A stretch of 64,000 nucleotides of DNA from Verrucomicrobiota bacterium (GCA_018240025.1 JAFEGM010000012.1:41811-105810), one strand, 5' to 3'; positions 53,563 to 62,852 are shown, counted from the first letter of the stretch. The notes: a model not told the origin generated them from the letters alone. Made by a program: numbers and translations.

Positions 53563-54129
53563 ACGTGTCGAGATCATCTGGATCGCCTTCTCTCGCGCTT
53601 TGGAGTTTAGGGCCTTTCCACATCGGGGCGTGAAGTGACGTCGAAGAATCGAGCTTGCGGAATCGAACTCCCACAGCCCGACATTCAGCGCGCGGAAGGT
53701 CCTGAGGAACGAAAGCGCGATTGCTGCCGTTTCCGGAGGTAGAACCAAAAGCGAGCGATTAGCGAAAAACCGATAACGAGAAGCTTGTGCCAAGCCTTTT
53801 CTCCAGTCCTTCAACTTCGCCTCAAACGCGGTAACGCGTAGATTCTTGAGAGCGAGCGCCGTGAAATCCTCTTTGGCAGACGAAGGTTTCCAAGCCATGA
53901 ACAGCAGATCCGCACGACCAAAACCCTCCAAGGCAAACTCTCGACCGGTGGCCAAGCTGTGCACTCGCGGCGTAGTGTCCAATTCGAGCGACAGATACGC
54001 CTTTTCGAAACGAGCCAAAAAATTCGATTCGCCCCGCTTGGAGGAGCTTGCCGACGGAAGATTCCTTCGGGTGTCGTGGCATCCGAAAGAGATGCGACGA
54101 TGGGTGGATGGAGAAGAGATTCGTGGCAT
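53533..54129 (-). CDS. PD-(D/E)xK-like nuclease candidate
   Basis: About 198 residues. Motifs GRADLLFM and VTAFEAKLKDWRKGLAQA give the D-(x)n-E-x-K core of restriction-endonuclease-like folds, followed by a QA-x-x-Y helix typical of this superfamily and a beta strand SLLVLPPE. It is convergent with the kinase partner gene and overlaps it by 30 bases, so the two transcripts are antisense at their ends. The start is unclear; ATG at 54129 is suggested, 54186 is possible. Confidence 0.6.
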   Translation of the reverse strand: MPRISSPSTHRRISFGCHDTRRNLPSASSSKRGESNFLARFEKAYLSLELDTTPRVHSLATGREFALEGFGRADLLFMAWKPSSAKEDFTALALKNLRVTAFEAKLKDWRKGLAQASRYRFFANRSLLVLPPETAAIALSFLRTFRALNVGLWEFDSASSILRRHFTPRCGKALNSKAREKAIQMISTRLKLGQCFEG

Positions 54130-54277
54130 TGACCTTGGAATGATGACGCGGAAGTGGCTGACACATGTGCAGCCCGGGCATCTCACAGTGAGTTGAAAAT
54201 ACTACAGTGTGGATGTGGCGCACAGAAATTTCCCGTCAGCCCGTTCAAAGCTCGTCGATGCCGATCGCCCGGACAGG

Positions 54278-54590
54278 CTAAAAGCCCGTGCTTGCCTCGA
54301 AGTCCATCTGGTGGACGAAGTTTCGCATCGAATCCGATGGGTCGATCGCATCGAGCTTCGAGTTGGTGCGATTAGGGCAAGGCTGAGCACCCGCAGGCGC
54401 GTCTGCGAAGTTGGCGTTTGCGAGCGTCTTTCCGCTCGCCTTACGGATCCAATATTGGAGAGAAGACAGAGCTATTCCTGCTTCGGCAGCCAGGGCTCGT
54501 GGGAAGCTCCTCGGCGAGCCGCCGCGACAAGTTTTCGGCGCACCTCGGCCGAGATTTTTCATGCCGGAGAATAGCCGGACATTTTGGTGA
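54278..54590 (-). pseudogene. IS66-type TnpA remnant
   Basis: The frame around 54562-54430 reads PRALAAEAGIALSSLQYWIRKASG, like the helix-turn-helix of the small IS66 accessory protein. The upstream part (SRPRCAENLSRRLAEELPTS) continues in another frame. So a frameshift and loss of ends are present. The remnant is about 300 bases long with no tnpB or tnpC. Confidence 0.55.
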
Positions 54591-54671
54591 GCGAAGGGGG
54601 CGGCGGCCGCGGTAGGGACGCTCCGCTGCAGTCTCGCTACGCTCGCCTTCCGCTGTGTGCCAGAGCCGATC

Positions 54672-54705
54672 TGAAAACCGGATGATTCGGCGGTTGAAAA
54701 CCGGA
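54672..54705. repeat. Two TGAAAACCGGA repeats, possible IS21 end
   Basis: TGAAAACCGGA occurs at 54672-54682 and again at 54695-54705, 23 bases apart. Multiple terminal repeats of this kind are typical of IS21-family ends, and the IS21 remnant lies just to the right. The other end was not found. Confidence 0.5.
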
Positions 54706-54839
54706 GAGCCCGTTATCGGGTAGGGCGGATCTTCTTCCGAGCTTCCAACAGAAGTCTTCTTCGTTTCCTTCAAGCTTCTTCCCGCGCGGGGCCGGGGGTT
54801 TGGAGAGCGCGCCGGTGGTTCCGGCGCGAGCGGCAGAGG

Positions 54840-55364
54840 ATGCCTCGGAAGTCGTCGACCAAACGCCTGTGCCCACACTGTCAGGCGTGGATCCGGCCCG
54901 ATCCGCGCAACCGCCATCACCAGGTCTTCTGCGCCCAGACGGCCTGCCGCCAGAGCAAGGCGCGCAGCCAGCAGCAGTGGCTGCAGAAGCCGCAGAACGC
55001 GGACTACTTCCGCGGCCCCCAGCACGTCGAGCGGGTGCGCGCGTGGCGCCGGAGCCAGCCGGCCGGACGCACCCGAAAGGCCTCCTCGCCGACCGCAGCG
55101 CCGCCGGAGCCGGTGTTACAAGATCTCTTACCAGAGAACAACGTTCCTCAGACGCCCCAGATCCCAGCCGTGTTACAAGATCTCTGCGGGCCGCCAAACG
55201 GGCTCCAATCCACTGTCTTGGTGGGGCTTTTGGCCACCTTGAGCGGCAGCGCGTTACAAGATGACATCGCGGCCTTCATCGGGGCGCTCTTGCGTAGAGG
55301 CCGCGACATCCTGGGACCGAACTCGGGAGTCGTGTTGTCCTCCACCGCTCCGCTTAGCCCATGA
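54840..55364 (+). CDS. IS-associated Cys/His-motif protein
   Basis: A 174-residue basic protein. The N-terminal part RLCPHCQAWIRPDPRNRHHQVFC has a C-x-x-C ... H ... C pattern that may bind zinc. The segment QQQWLQKPQNADYFRGPQHVERVRAWR follows. Such proteins accompany IS21-like elements in Verrucomicrobia (recalled). It ends with an ATGA overlap with the next gene. It appears intact. Confidence 0.55.
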   Translation: MPRKSSTKRLCPHCQAWIRPDPRNRHHQVFCAQTACRQSKARSQQQWLQKPQNADYFRGPQHVERVRAWRRSQPAGRTRKASSPTAAPPEPVLQDLLPENNVPQTPQIPAVLQDLCGPPNGLQSTVLVGLLATLSGSALQDDIAAFIGALLRRGRDILGPNSGVVLSSTAPLSP

Positions 55365-55801
55365 CCGAACGGCTGCTCTGCCCGTCCCGCCTGCGCCACG
55401 TCCCGCGCCAGTTTAGTTGGATCGATCATCGTCTGCTCCGCGATGGATACTTCGAACGCTGCGGCGGGCCGAGCGCGCTCGCGCTCTACCTGCTCTCGGT
55501 GACGGCGGCCGATACCCAGGGCCTGAGCTACTAATCCGAGCGTTCGCTGGTCCGCCTGCTCGCGCTTTCGGAGGGCGAGGTGCTCTCCGCCCGTCGCGCG
55601 CTTTTGGCCGCCGGGCTCATCGCCTACGAGGCCCAGCTTTATCAGGTCTTGAGCCTGCAGCCGACGCCCGCACCGGCAGTGGCGCCGAGCGCCCCGCGCG
55701 CGGGCGAGCCGCTGCACTTGAGCGAGGTCCTGCGCCAACTCTTCGCCGCCAGCGCGGCGGCCAGCGAGAGCAGCCCGCGTCCAGGGGGAACGCAGTCGTG
55801 A
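55361..55801 (+). pseudogene. IS-associated helix-turn-helix protein with a nonsense codon
   Basis: The gene starts at 55361 (MTERLLCPSRLRHVPRQFSW) and is interrupted by a TAA at 55532-55534, where TAC for tyrosine would be expected (reading GLSYYSERSLVRLL). The frame then stays open to 55801. The rest has a helix-turn-helix (LVRLLALSEGEVLSARRALLAAG). A single point mutation has inactivated it. Its end overlaps the next start by GTGA. Confidence 0.75.
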
Positions 55802-56703
55802 TCTCCTACGAGCTCTATCACCAGATCCGCACGCTCTTCACGCAGCGCGGACTGACCTTCGCGCAGATCGCCCGCGAGCTCGGGATCCACGCCGAGGCAG
55901 TCTCCAAATGGGCCCGCGCCGAGGCCTATGCCCCTCGTCCCGCGCCCCCGCGCAAGAGCGTGCTCGATGCCCACAAGCCGACCATCCGCCGGCTCCTCGA
56001 ACACCATCCCTATAGCGTCGCCCAGCTCTTCACGCGCCTGCGCGCGGACGAAGCCTACGCGGGCGGCCTATCCATCCTCAAAGATTACGTCCGACGCGTG
56101 CGCCCAGTGCGCGCCGCGGCCTTCCTGACCCTCGCCTTCGCGCCCTGCGAATGCGCCAAGGTCGATTGGGGCTCGGCTGGCACGCTCTCGCTCGGTTCGA
56201 CTTCCCGCCGCCTCTCCTTCTTCGTCATGGAGTGCTCTGCCACAACCGCCAGCTCCATGCCGAGTTCACCCTGGGCGAGGCCACCGAGCACTTCCTGGCC
56301 TGCCATCAAAACGCCTTCACGTTCTTTCGCGGCGTGCCCAAGAGCGTGCTCCTGGACAACCTCAAGACCGCCGTCTTGAGCCATCCCCGCAGCCAGCGCC
56401 GGTCTTCAACTCGCGCTACCTCGACTTGGCCGCCCACTGCGGGTTTACGCCCAAGGCCTCCAACGTGCGCGCCGCGCACGAGAAGGGCCGGGTCGAAAAC
56501 GGTGTCGGCTACGTGAAGAAGAACTTCCTCGCCGGCCTCGCTCTGCCGTCCTCCCTGAGCGCGCTCAACCTCGCCGCTCACACCTGGCTCGAGGATGTGG
56601 CCAATGTGCGCGTCCACGGCGAGACCCGCGCGCGCCCGGCCGAGCTCTTCGAAAAGGAGAAGCCCCGCGCCCGAGAATGTTGCTGCCCGTTGGAGCACAG
56701 CGA
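55798..56703 (+). pseudogene. IS21-family transposase IstA, frameshifted and truncated
   Basis: GTG at 55798 starts VISYELYHQIRTLFTQRG with the IstA helix-turn-helix (TFAQIARELGIHAEAVSKW). The catalytic core keeps the first Asp in KVDWGSAG, the second in LLDNLKTAV and the Glu in HEKGRVENGVGYVKK. The sense reading moves frame near 56230 and again near 56400, and it stops at 56703 without the C-terminal part. No istB follows. The element is dead. Confidence 0.82.
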
Positions 56704-57210
56704 TTAAGCGGGCGCCGCGAAAGACGAACTTGGGCGGACGTGCTTTGCGTCGGCCAAGGCTCGCTTCATCACCGCAGTGACGTTCCCCAAACAGCAAGAG
56801 CCCTGCGGATTCCGAATCTCGCAGGCGCAATTTCCTGCCTTTACCTCCGCGGCGATGCGCTGGGGAATGGCACACTTGCCCGTCGCGCTCACTTCCTCGT
56901 GCACCATCTGCTCCGTGAATCCAAAGCAGTAGCATACCGGCACCGACCCCTGCGCCGCCTTTAGTCCGATTCGCTGCCGAACATCGTCCTGTTTGAGGAT
57001 CGCGCCCCGGGCACTGAAATAGACCACTTCGCAGGTGGGAGTGCGGCAGAAATGGAAGGGTCCGTCCTCGACGGCCTGAAGGTGCTTGGGTTTGACCTGA
57101 TGCTTGAGCAGCAAAGTGGTGACGGGCCCTCCCAATTTCGCGCAATCGGGGCAGGCGAGTCTCGTCTTCGGGCTGGCTTCGGCCTGCGGCGCTGTACAAC
57201 AAGTCGACAT
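56704..57210 (-). CDS. CopZ-like cysteine-rich metal-binding protein
   Basis: A 168-residue protein with many cysteines. The first part has LACPDCAKLGG and FCRTPTCEVVYF, like the zinc-binding region of Archaeoglobus CopZ. The C-terminal part CYCFGFTEQ and CACEIRNPQGSCCLG matches the BFD-like [2Fe-2S] domain. It is the last gene of the mercury-type operon, 2 bases after the HMA-like gene. Probably a redox or metal-delivery protein for Hg or Cu. Confidence 0.72.
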   Translation of the reverse strand: MSTCCTAPQAEASPKTRLACPDCAKLGGPVTTLLLKHQVKPKHLQAVEDGPFHFCRTPTCEVVYFSARGAILKQDDVRQRIGLKAAQGSVPVCYCFGFTEQMVHEEVSATGKCAIPQRIAAEVKAGNCACEIRNPQGSCCLGNVTAVMKRALADAKHVRPSSSFAAPA

Positions 57211-57212
57211 TG

Positions 57213-57908
57213 TTACCTCTCGTTGGGTTTCGGGCGGTAGCCCAGAGCGATGGCGTTTTGAATGGCGGCGACTCCGGCCGCATCCAGATGCGCCTGCGCA
57301 ACTTTGAGCAATTCTTCCCTGCAGATCGCATCAGTCTCGGCCGTGGCGGATGCCTGCGTGAACTGCCTTTTGAGGGCGGCGGCGAATCCATTCTTGAGCG
57401 CCGCGCCTTCGGTCTTCGGAACAGTGACTTTCGTTTCGATTCGGCGAACCAAACGGGTCGCATTGATGACTGCCTCCTCAATGCTGAGGCTGTCCACTTC
57501 TGCCCCGCGATACCATCCCTTCCTCGCTGCAAAACTCCGGAGCGCTCGCTTGCGCCCCGGCCCTTCCATCAGGGTTGCCCCAGGTCCAATTTCTTGCTGC
57601 AGCGCGCGGACGACCTGAGATCTCGTACCCACGCTCAAGTATTCCGAAGTGATGACGGCGAGCGCCGTACCTGGACGGTCCAACCACGCTTCCGAAACAT
57701 GAGGCTGGCGTTCCAACCGCAACAATACGGGCTTGATGTAGCTACCGCAACCGATGTCGGGCGCTGCCGGGCATCTCCATGGAACCTTGAAGATGATCGT
57801 CTCTTGCTCTGAGAGCTGAGGCACGGCGTCCTTGGCGGGTGCCCAAGCGACAATAGACAGGACAGCGATGACAACGGTGATCCGGAGGAAGTGTTTGAAG
57901 GCGTTCAT
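57213..57908 (-). CDS. Secreted HMA-like protein of the mer operon
   Basis: A 231-residue protein with an N-terminal hydrophobic segment (ITVVIAVLSIVAWAPAKDAV), then WRCPAAPDIGCGS. This pair of cysteines in an HMA-like context (VLLRLERQPHVSEAWLDRPGTALAVI) suggests metal binding in the periplasm. The C-terminal 120 residues are helical. Its start overlaps the merTP stop by ATGA. Found in mer-like operons lacking merA (inference). Confidence 0.6.
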   Translation of the reverse strand: MNAFKHFLRITVVIAVLSIVAWAPAKDAVPQLSEQETIIFKVPWRCPAAPDIGCGSYIKPVLLRLERQPHVSEAWLDRPGTALAVITSEYLSVGTRSQVVRALQQEIGPGATLMEGPGRKRALRSFAARKGWYRGAEVDSLSIEEAVINATRLVRRIETKVTVPKTEGAALKNGFAAALKRQFTQASATAETDAICREELLKVAQAHLDAAGVAAIQNAIALGYRPKPNER

Positions 57909-58483
57909 TCGTTCGGAACGGGCGTGCGATAACCCGTGGAATTGATTGCCTCGGCCAACTGCTCGGGCTTCGCCAACCTTGGATCGAACTCCACCGTTGC
58001 GCTGTTGGTGGCAGAACTCACCAAGGCGGACCTAACTCCCGACACTCTCTTCAGGGCTGCTCGAACGGAGATTTCGCAGGTCGCGCAGCTCATGCCCTCG
58101 ATGGAAAAGACCGTCCTCACCGAGTTCGGCATCGTGGTGCTCGACACGAGTTTTGCCTGCCGACCCGCGCTTTCTGGGAACGCGTAGAGGCCGAAGTTCA
58201 GCCCTGCGAAGCCAAGCACGACCGCTGTTGCAAGGCAGAGCGTAATCAAGGATCCCTTTGGCACATCCAACGGCTTGCTCTCGCAACCGCAGGCTGTCCT
58301 GTCCCGGAAGTACATTGTCCACGCCCAGGTTAAGCCACCGAGGGCGCCCACGAGAAAAAACCAGTGGTAGCGACCAAAGAAAGCACCGCCGCCCCCGAGA
58401 CCGACTGCCAAGAGCAGCAGAGGGCCCCCGCAGCAAGCCGTCGCCAACAGCGCTGAGAGCACGCCGGCTTTGGCCGCTTTCAT
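57905..58483 (-). CDS. merTP: MerT-MerP fusion mercury transporter
   Basis: A 192-residue protein. The N-terminal part has three membrane segments with the Cys pair ATACCGGPLLLLAVG in the first and a second pair ACGCESK in the loop. The C-terminal 70 residues are a MerP-like heavy-metal domain with GMSCATCEISVRAALKRVSG. It is predicted to carry Hg(II) across the inner membrane. The gene is behind a MerR-type operator. No merA, merB or merC is seen. Confidence 0.85.
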   Translation of the reverse strand: MKAAKAGVLSALLATACCGGPLLLLAVGLGGGGAFFGRYHWFFLVGALGGLTWAWTMYFRDRTACGCESKPLDVPKGSLITLCLATAVVLGFAGLNFGLYAFPESAGRQAKLVSSTTMPNSVRTVFSIEGMSCATCEISVRAALKRVSGVRSALVSSATNSATVEFDPRLAKPEQLAEAINSTGYRTPVPNE

Positions 58484-58589
58484 GACCGTCCTCCCGTCGT
58501 GGAAATCGGAGCAGCGGCCCGTTGCCAATTGGCTGCCTCCTCGCGCTGATGTCCGGGCATCACGAGTGGGCGCTGCAGCTTCATTCCTC

Positions 58590-58621
58590 AACCTACACCC
58601 TATACATCGGTATAGGGTCAA
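58590..58621 (-). promoter_or_regulatory. MerR-type operator/promoter of the mer operon
   Basis: A perfect inverted repeat with arms ACCCTATAC (58597-58605) and GTATAGGGT (58610-58618) around a 4-base spacer. Read leftward, a -35 box TTGACC (58621-58616) is followed by a long 19- or 20-base spacer and a weak -10 (TAGGTT). The long spacer is the hallmark of MerR-activated promoters. merTP starts about 107 bases downstream. Confidence 0.85.
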
Positions 58622-58671
58622 TCGGGAAAAAAGGGGTTCCGTCGTCCATACCCGCCGCACGGGATTTGCAC

Positions 58672-59094
58672 TCAAGGCAATCGCTCGATCAAATCGCAGA
58701 ACACACCCGCACAAACTCGTTCGACAGCGGTCTCCTTCTGCCAATCGGGGACCGCGGCGAGGAGAGCACGACGAAACGCCTTCAGCCTCGCCAGTTCCGC
58801 TTCGACCTCGCGCAATCGCTTCTGGCCCAATTCGGCTACCCGTCGACAGGGCCGTTTTCCATGATCTTTGAGATCGAGCACTTCCTTGATCTCGTCCAAC
58901 GCGAGGCCAACCGCTTGTGCCTTCTTGATGAATTGGACTCTCCGCACAAATTCTGGCGGGCAGAGGCGATAGTTCGCCGCGGAACGCTGGGGTTTGGGGA
59001 GCAGTCCGCACCGCTCATAGAAATGCAATGTTTGTACTCGGACACCCGCTCTCGTCGCCACTTCACCGATTCTTAGCAGGCTCGATCCAAGCAT
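58672..59094 (-). CDS. merR: MerR-family metal-responsive regulator
   Basis: A 140-residue regulator. The helix-turn-helix is LLRIGEVATRAGVRVQTLHFYERCGLLP. Cysteines are in PCRRVAELG (helix of the dimer interface) and VCAGVFCDLIE near the end, so the three-cysteine layout of Hg sensors is approximated with a C-x3-C spacing unlike the longer loop of MerR from Tn501. Hg, Cd or Zn sensing is possible. It is upstream of merTP on the same strand and bordered by the operator. The ATG at 59094 is used. Confidence 0.85.
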   Translation of the reverse strand: MLGSSLLRIGEVATRAGVRVQTLHFYERCGLLPKPQRSAANYRLCPPEFVRRVQFIKKAQAVGLALDEIKEVLDLKDHGKRPCRRVAELGQKRLREVEAELARLKAFRRALLAAVPDWQKETAVERVCAGVFCDLIERLP

Positions 59095-59507
59095 CGCTCG
59101 ATACTGCCGGAGACGCACCCTGCGGTCAAACCACGCGCGGTGGGGAAGCGCCGCCGCCCGTGCTATTGGGCCGGTTGTTTGAGCAAGAATGCGGTGCACA
59201 AGCTGTGTCACTTGGCCGGTAATTCGTGACTTCGGGGCGGGGTTGGGGTGGCACAGGCCGAAAAGCGAGTTGATCGCGAAGCGGCGGGCTTGGCTTCGCG
59301 TGCTTCTCTGTCAGCCGTTGCGCGGTCGGCCGCAGCCCCTTTTCCTGCGCCGCGAGCTCGGCTCCATGCGTCTGCATGGGCCTCCAACGTCAAAGTGAGA
59401 TCGACTCGGCACGACGAAAAACGCCACCGCCGCATCGCGCTGCAAGCGAATGGTCATTTCAAACATTGAATGTTCAGCAAAGCCCGACGCGCCACGGCCG
59501 CAGTTCA
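59095..59507. other. Spacer without a recognisable gene
   Basis: About 410 bases between merR and the MntR-like gene. Only short frames exist, on both strands, none with a plausible start region or family. An extension of merR to 59211 is possible but is not favoured. No repeat, tRNA or clear terminator was seen. Confidence 0.5.
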
Positions 59508-59966
59508 TCAGCTCCTCTTGGCTTTTTGGCCGTGCTGCAAGTATTGGCGGTGGGCCGCCGGCTTAGCCCGCCAATGCTCGCAGAGACGTTTCAAAGCCGC
59601 TAGCGAGGCGGGCTTGAGATGGTGCTCGATCTCCTCCACTTCCGCCTGCACCACGCGCGCTTCCAAGCCGAGGAGCAGGAAGAACTCAGTAAGCACTTGG
59701 TGGCGCTCCTTGACGGCTTGGGCAACCGCCCGCCCCTCGTCGGTCAGCGTGAATCCCCGGTAGCGCTCGTAGTTGATCAGGCCCCTTTGGGCCAGGCGTT
59801 GGATCATGTTGGTGACGCTTGCCCTGGCCACGCCCAAGCGTTCTGCCAAGTCGCTCACGCGTGCGAAGCCCTTCTCCTCCATCAGCTCTTGAATACGCTC
59901 TAGGTGGTCCTCGCTCGACTCGGAGGCATGGCGGGCGCGGGGTGCGGTCCGTTGGGGGGCGGGCAT
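59508..59966 (-). CDS. mntR: DtxR/MntR-family metal-dependent repressor
   Basis: A 152-residue regulator. The winged helix-turn-helix is ARVSDLAERLGVARASVTNMIQRLAQRGLINY, and the metal and dimer part contains ELMEEKG, HQVLTEFFLLLG and EVEEIEHHLKPASLAAL, with candidate ligands Glu and His in EEIEHH. It is divergent from the transporter operon that it would repress when Mn or Fe is plentiful. ATG at 59966 (MPAPQRTAPRARHA) is preferred; the palindrome at 59991-60004 would then lie upstream. Confidence 0.87.
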   Translation of the reverse strand: MPAPQRTAPRARHASESSEDHLERIQELMEEKGFARVSDLAERLGVARASVTNMIQRLAQRGLINYERYRGFTLTDEGRAVAQAVKERHQVLTEFFLLLGLEARVVQAEVEEIEHHLKPASLAALKRLCEHWRAKPAAHRQYLQHGQKAKRS

Positions 59967-59990
59967 CAGCCAGTATATGGCTAGTGTCGT

Positions 59991-60004
59991 CATGTTCAAA
60001 CATG
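59991..60004. promoter_or_regulatory. CATGTT/AACATG palindrome, candidate MntR operator
   Basis: CATGTT and AACATG are exact inverted half-sites with a 2-base spacer. The site lies in the divergent region between mntR and the transporter operon. A further half-site AACATG occurs at 60037-60042, just before the next start. It is the best candidate for repressor binding. Confidence 0.6.
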
Positions 60005-60047
60005 ATTTTAAGATTCCCTAAAAGTTAGTTGATTAAAACATGACTCG

Positions 60048-60923
60048 TTGTTTCTTCGGCCCGTGCTCCGCTTCCTCGCCTCCACCCTCCTTCTCCCCGT
60101 CGGCCTATTCGCCGGAGAACCCGCTGCGCCCTCGAAGGTCGGCTACACGCTTTTTAACCCCACGCCCCGAGACCAGCTGCGCGACCTGGCGACGGACCGG
60201 CCGGACACGACCGAAAGCGCCATCACGGTCGATGCCGGGCACTTTCAGCTCGAGCTCAGTTTTCTCGACCAAACCCGCAACCGCGATCGGGACGGGGTGC
60301 GCACGGAGGGCACGGTCATCGCGCCCTTCCTGCTCAAGGTGGGCCTAACCAATCGGGTCGATCTGCAGTTCGGTTTCGATCCCTGGATTGTCTCCCGCAC
60401 CCGCACGCCCGGACAGCCGACCGAGACGTTCCGCGGAGTCGGTGATGTCACCCTGCGCCTAAAGATCAATCTTTGGGGCAACGACGGCCCGGAGGCTGGG
60501 TACGGAAACACGGCCTTCGCCCTCATGCCTTTTCTCAAGCTACCGACGGCCCGAAGAGGGATCGGCAACGGTCGGTTCGAAGGCGGTCTCATTGCTCCCT
60601 TCAGCGTAGAACTGCCCGCGGGCTTCAGCCTGAGTATGGTAGCGGCGGGCGAATTCGTACGGGATGACGCCAACCGTCGCTATGGCCTCGAGATTGTCCA
60701 CACTGCCTCGTTGGGCCGCAGGATCTTCGGCGAGTTGCGCGGATACGCGGAATACGTCGGCGTGACACCGACGCGCACCGGCTCGACCTACCGCGCCTTC
60801 TTCAGCACCGGTCTGACCCTCGGTTTGGGCAAGAACGCCCAGCTCGATGTCGGTACGCGTATCGGCCTGAACCACGCCGCGGACGATCTGAACGTGTTTA
60901 GCGGTCTGTCGATGCGGTTCTGA
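60048..60923 (+). CDS. Outer-membrane beta-barrel protein
   Basis: A 291-residue protein. Signal peptide MFLRPVLRFLASTLLLPVGL, then alternating strands typical of a 12-14 strand barrel (DAGHFQLELSFLDQTRN, RVDLQFGFDPWI, GVGDVTLRLKINLWG) and a C-terminal LSMRF ending in Phe. It resembles the MetA-pathway-of-phenol-degradation / transporter family of outer-membrane proteins. The start is TTG at 60048, as an ATG at 60040 is in another frame. It is the first gene of the Mn-importer operon, probably a metal porin. Confidence 0.72.
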   Translation: MFLRPVLRFLASTLLLPVGLFAGEPAAPSKVGYTLFNPTPRDQLRDLATDRPDTTESAITVDAGHFQLELSFLDQTRNRDRDGVRTEGTVIAPFLLKVGLTNRVDLQFGFDPWIVSRTRTPGQPTETFRGVGDVTLRLKINLWGNDGPEAGYGNTAFALMPFLKLPTARRGIGNGRFEGGLIAPFSVELPAGFSLSMVAAGEFVRDDANRRYGLEIVHTASLGRRIFGELRGYAEYVGVTPTRTGSTYRAFFSTGLTLGLGKNAQLDVGTRIGLNHAADDLNVFSGLSMRF

Positions 60924-60956
60924 GCGGCAGGCCTAATCCAAACTTCTCTCACTGCC

Positions 60957-61874
60957 ATGTCGCTCGCCCACCCTCTACGCACCTTCCGACTCTTGGTCGG
61001 CGCCGCCCTCGTCGTCCTGGCCCTCTGCGCCGGTCCGGCCGCGCAAGCCGCCCCGAAGAAACGCATCCTCACCACCTTTACGATCCTGGCTGACATGGCG
61101 CGCAACGTGGCTGGCGACTTGGCCGAGGTGGAGTCGCTGACCAAGCCCGGCGCTGAGATTCACGGCTACGAGCCGACCCCGCAGGATATCGTCAAGGCCC
61201 AGCGCGCCGACCTTTTGCTCTGGAACGGCATGAACCTGGAGGTCTGGTTCGAGAAGTTTTTCGACAACTTGCGCAACGTCCCTCGAGTCGTCCTAACCGA
61301 GGGCATCGAGCCGATGGGCATCGAGAACGGCCCCTATACAGGCAAGCCCAATCCGCACGCTTGGATGTCGCCGACCAACGCCGTCCGTTACGTTGAGAAC
61401 ATCCGCGCCGCCTTGGCGAAGTTGGATCCCGCCAACTCGAGCGGCTACGCGAGCAATGCCGCCGCATACAGCGCGAGAATCCGCGCCTTGGAAGGCCCTG
61501 TACGCAGCCAGTTGGAGCGCATTCCATCCGTGCAACGCTGGCTGGTTACGAGCGAAGGCGCCTTCTCCTACCTCTGCCGCGACTACGGCCTCAAGGAAGC
61601 CTACCTCTGGCCGATCAATGCTGACGCCCAAGGCACGCCCCAGCAGGTCCAACGCGTCATCGAAATCGTCCGCACAAACAAGATTCCTGTCCTCTTTACC
61701 GAAAGCACGGTCAGCGACAAGCCGGCCCGGCAAGTCGCCAAGGAGGCTGGCGCGCGTTTCGGCGGCGTGCTTTACGTCGACAGCCTGACCGATGACAAGG
61801 GCCCGGCCCCGACCTACCTCAAACTCCTGGAACAGAACGCGCAAACGATTGTGAAGGGATTTTTCCCGGATTGA
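60957..61874 (+). CDS. Metal ABC transporter substrate-binding protein
   Basis: A 305-residue periplasmic protein of the A-I cluster. Signal peptide [20 protein letters not shown]. Metal ligands: His in IHGYEP, His in NPHAWM, Glu in TSEGAFSYL and Asp in YVDSLTD. Glu in the third position is typical of Mn or Fe binders rather than of zinc-specific ZnuA, which has His. It is the second gene of the operon, with 33 bases to the barrel gene. Confidence 0.93.
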   Translation: MSLAHPLRTFRLLVGAALVVLALCAGPAAQAAPKKRILTTFTILADMARNVAGDLAEVESLTKPGAEIHGYEPTPQDIVKAQRADLLLWNGMNLEVWFEKFFDNLRNVPRVVLTEGIEPMGIENGPYTGKPNPHAWMSPTNAVRYVENIRAALAKLDPANSSGYASNAAAYSARIRALEGPVRSQLERIPSVQRWLVTSEGAFSYLCRDYGLKEAYLWPINADAQGTPQQVQRVIEIVRTNKIPVLFTESTVSDKPARQVAKEAGARFGGVLYVDSLTDDKGPAPTYLKLLEQNAQTIVKGFFPD

Positions 61875-61899
61875 GGGCCGTCTTTCGAATGCGTCACCC

Positions 61900-62850
61900 A
61901 TGAATGCCGTCGCTCCCATCTCGCTCGAGGCGGATTCCGTCACGGTCACCTATCCCAGCGGGCAGACGGCGCTGCACGATGCCACCCTCAGCCTCCAGGG
62001 AGGCACCATCTGCGCGCTGGTCGGAGTGAACGGCTCTGGCAAGTCCACGCTCTTCAAGGCCCTGATGGGCTTCGTCATGCCCTCGCGGGGCACGGTCCGG
62101 GTCAACCAGCGACCAGTGCGCGAAGCCCAGCGCAAGAGCTGGGTGGCCTATGTGCCGCAGGCCGAGGAGGTGGACTGGAGTTTTCCCGTCAGCGTGCACG
62201 ACGTCGTCATGATGGGCCGTTACGGCAGTATGAACTTCTTACGCATCCCGCGCGCTGCGGATCGCGAAGCAGTCGAACTCAGCCTGCGCCGGGTGGGCAT
62301 GTGGGACCTGCGCGACCGACAAATCGGCGAGCTTTCCGGCGGCCAGAAAAAGCGGGTCTTCGTCGCCCGCGCACTTGCCCAGGGCGGCCGCATCATCTTG
62401 CTGGACGAGCCCTTCACCGGCGTCGACGTAAAGACCGAGGAGGCGATCATCGGCCTGTTGCGCGAACTGCGCGACGATGGCTGCCTGATCCTCGTCTCGA
62501 CCCACAATCTCGGCTCGGTTCCGGAGTTTTGCGACCAAGTTGTCCTGATTAATCGGACCATCCTGGCCGTCGGTCCGCTCGATGAAGTTTTCACTCCCGA
62601 AAATCTGGCCCATGCCTTCGGTGGCGCGCTCCGGGCCTTCGAGATCGACCGCTCGACCGTGCAGGCGCACGACGGTCGCCACGTGACCGTTTTGACCGAC
62701 GACGAGCGCCCGCTCGTGCTCGGTAAAAGCGGGCATCTCGAATATCGCGAACGAGCCGGCCGCGAAGCGTTGATCTCAGCCCGCGAGCGTGATTTGGAGA
62801 CCGCCCAGGCTGCCCTCGACGAGGCGAAGAAGGGATCAAAGGAGGACTGA
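61900..62850 (+). CDS. Metal ABC transporter ATP-binding protein
   Basis: A 316-residue ATPase. Walker A is GVNGSGKST, signature [12 protein letters not shown], Walker [13 protein letters not shown] and the H-loop STHN. The last 70 residues ([32 protein letters not shown]) are an extra coiled tail not present in most members. Energises import by the neighbouring permeases. Confidence 0.95.
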   Translation: MNAVAPISLEADSVTVTYPSGQTALHDATLSLQGGTICALVGVNGSGKSTLFKALMGFVMPSRGTVRVNQRPVREAQRKSWVAYVPQAEEVDWSFPVSVHDVVMMGRYGSMNFLRIPRAADREAVELSLRRVGMWDLRDRQIGELSGGQKKRVFVARALAQGGRIILLDEPFTGVDVKTEEAIIGLLRELRDDGCLILVSTHNLGSVPEFCDQVVLINRTILAVGPLDEVFTPENLAHAFGGALRAFEIDRSTVQAHDGRHVTVLTDDERPLVLGKSGHLEYRERAGREALISARERDLETAQAALDEAKKGSKED

Positions 62851-62852
62851 AC

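Noticed and set aside
54441..55025. 194-residue leftward frame over the IS region
   Set aside because: Overlaps the accessory gene of the IS21 remnant; only a short part matches an IS66 remnant.
55417..56379. 320-residue frame spanning two IS genes
   Set aside because: It joins the wrong frame of the accessory gene to the correct start of istA.
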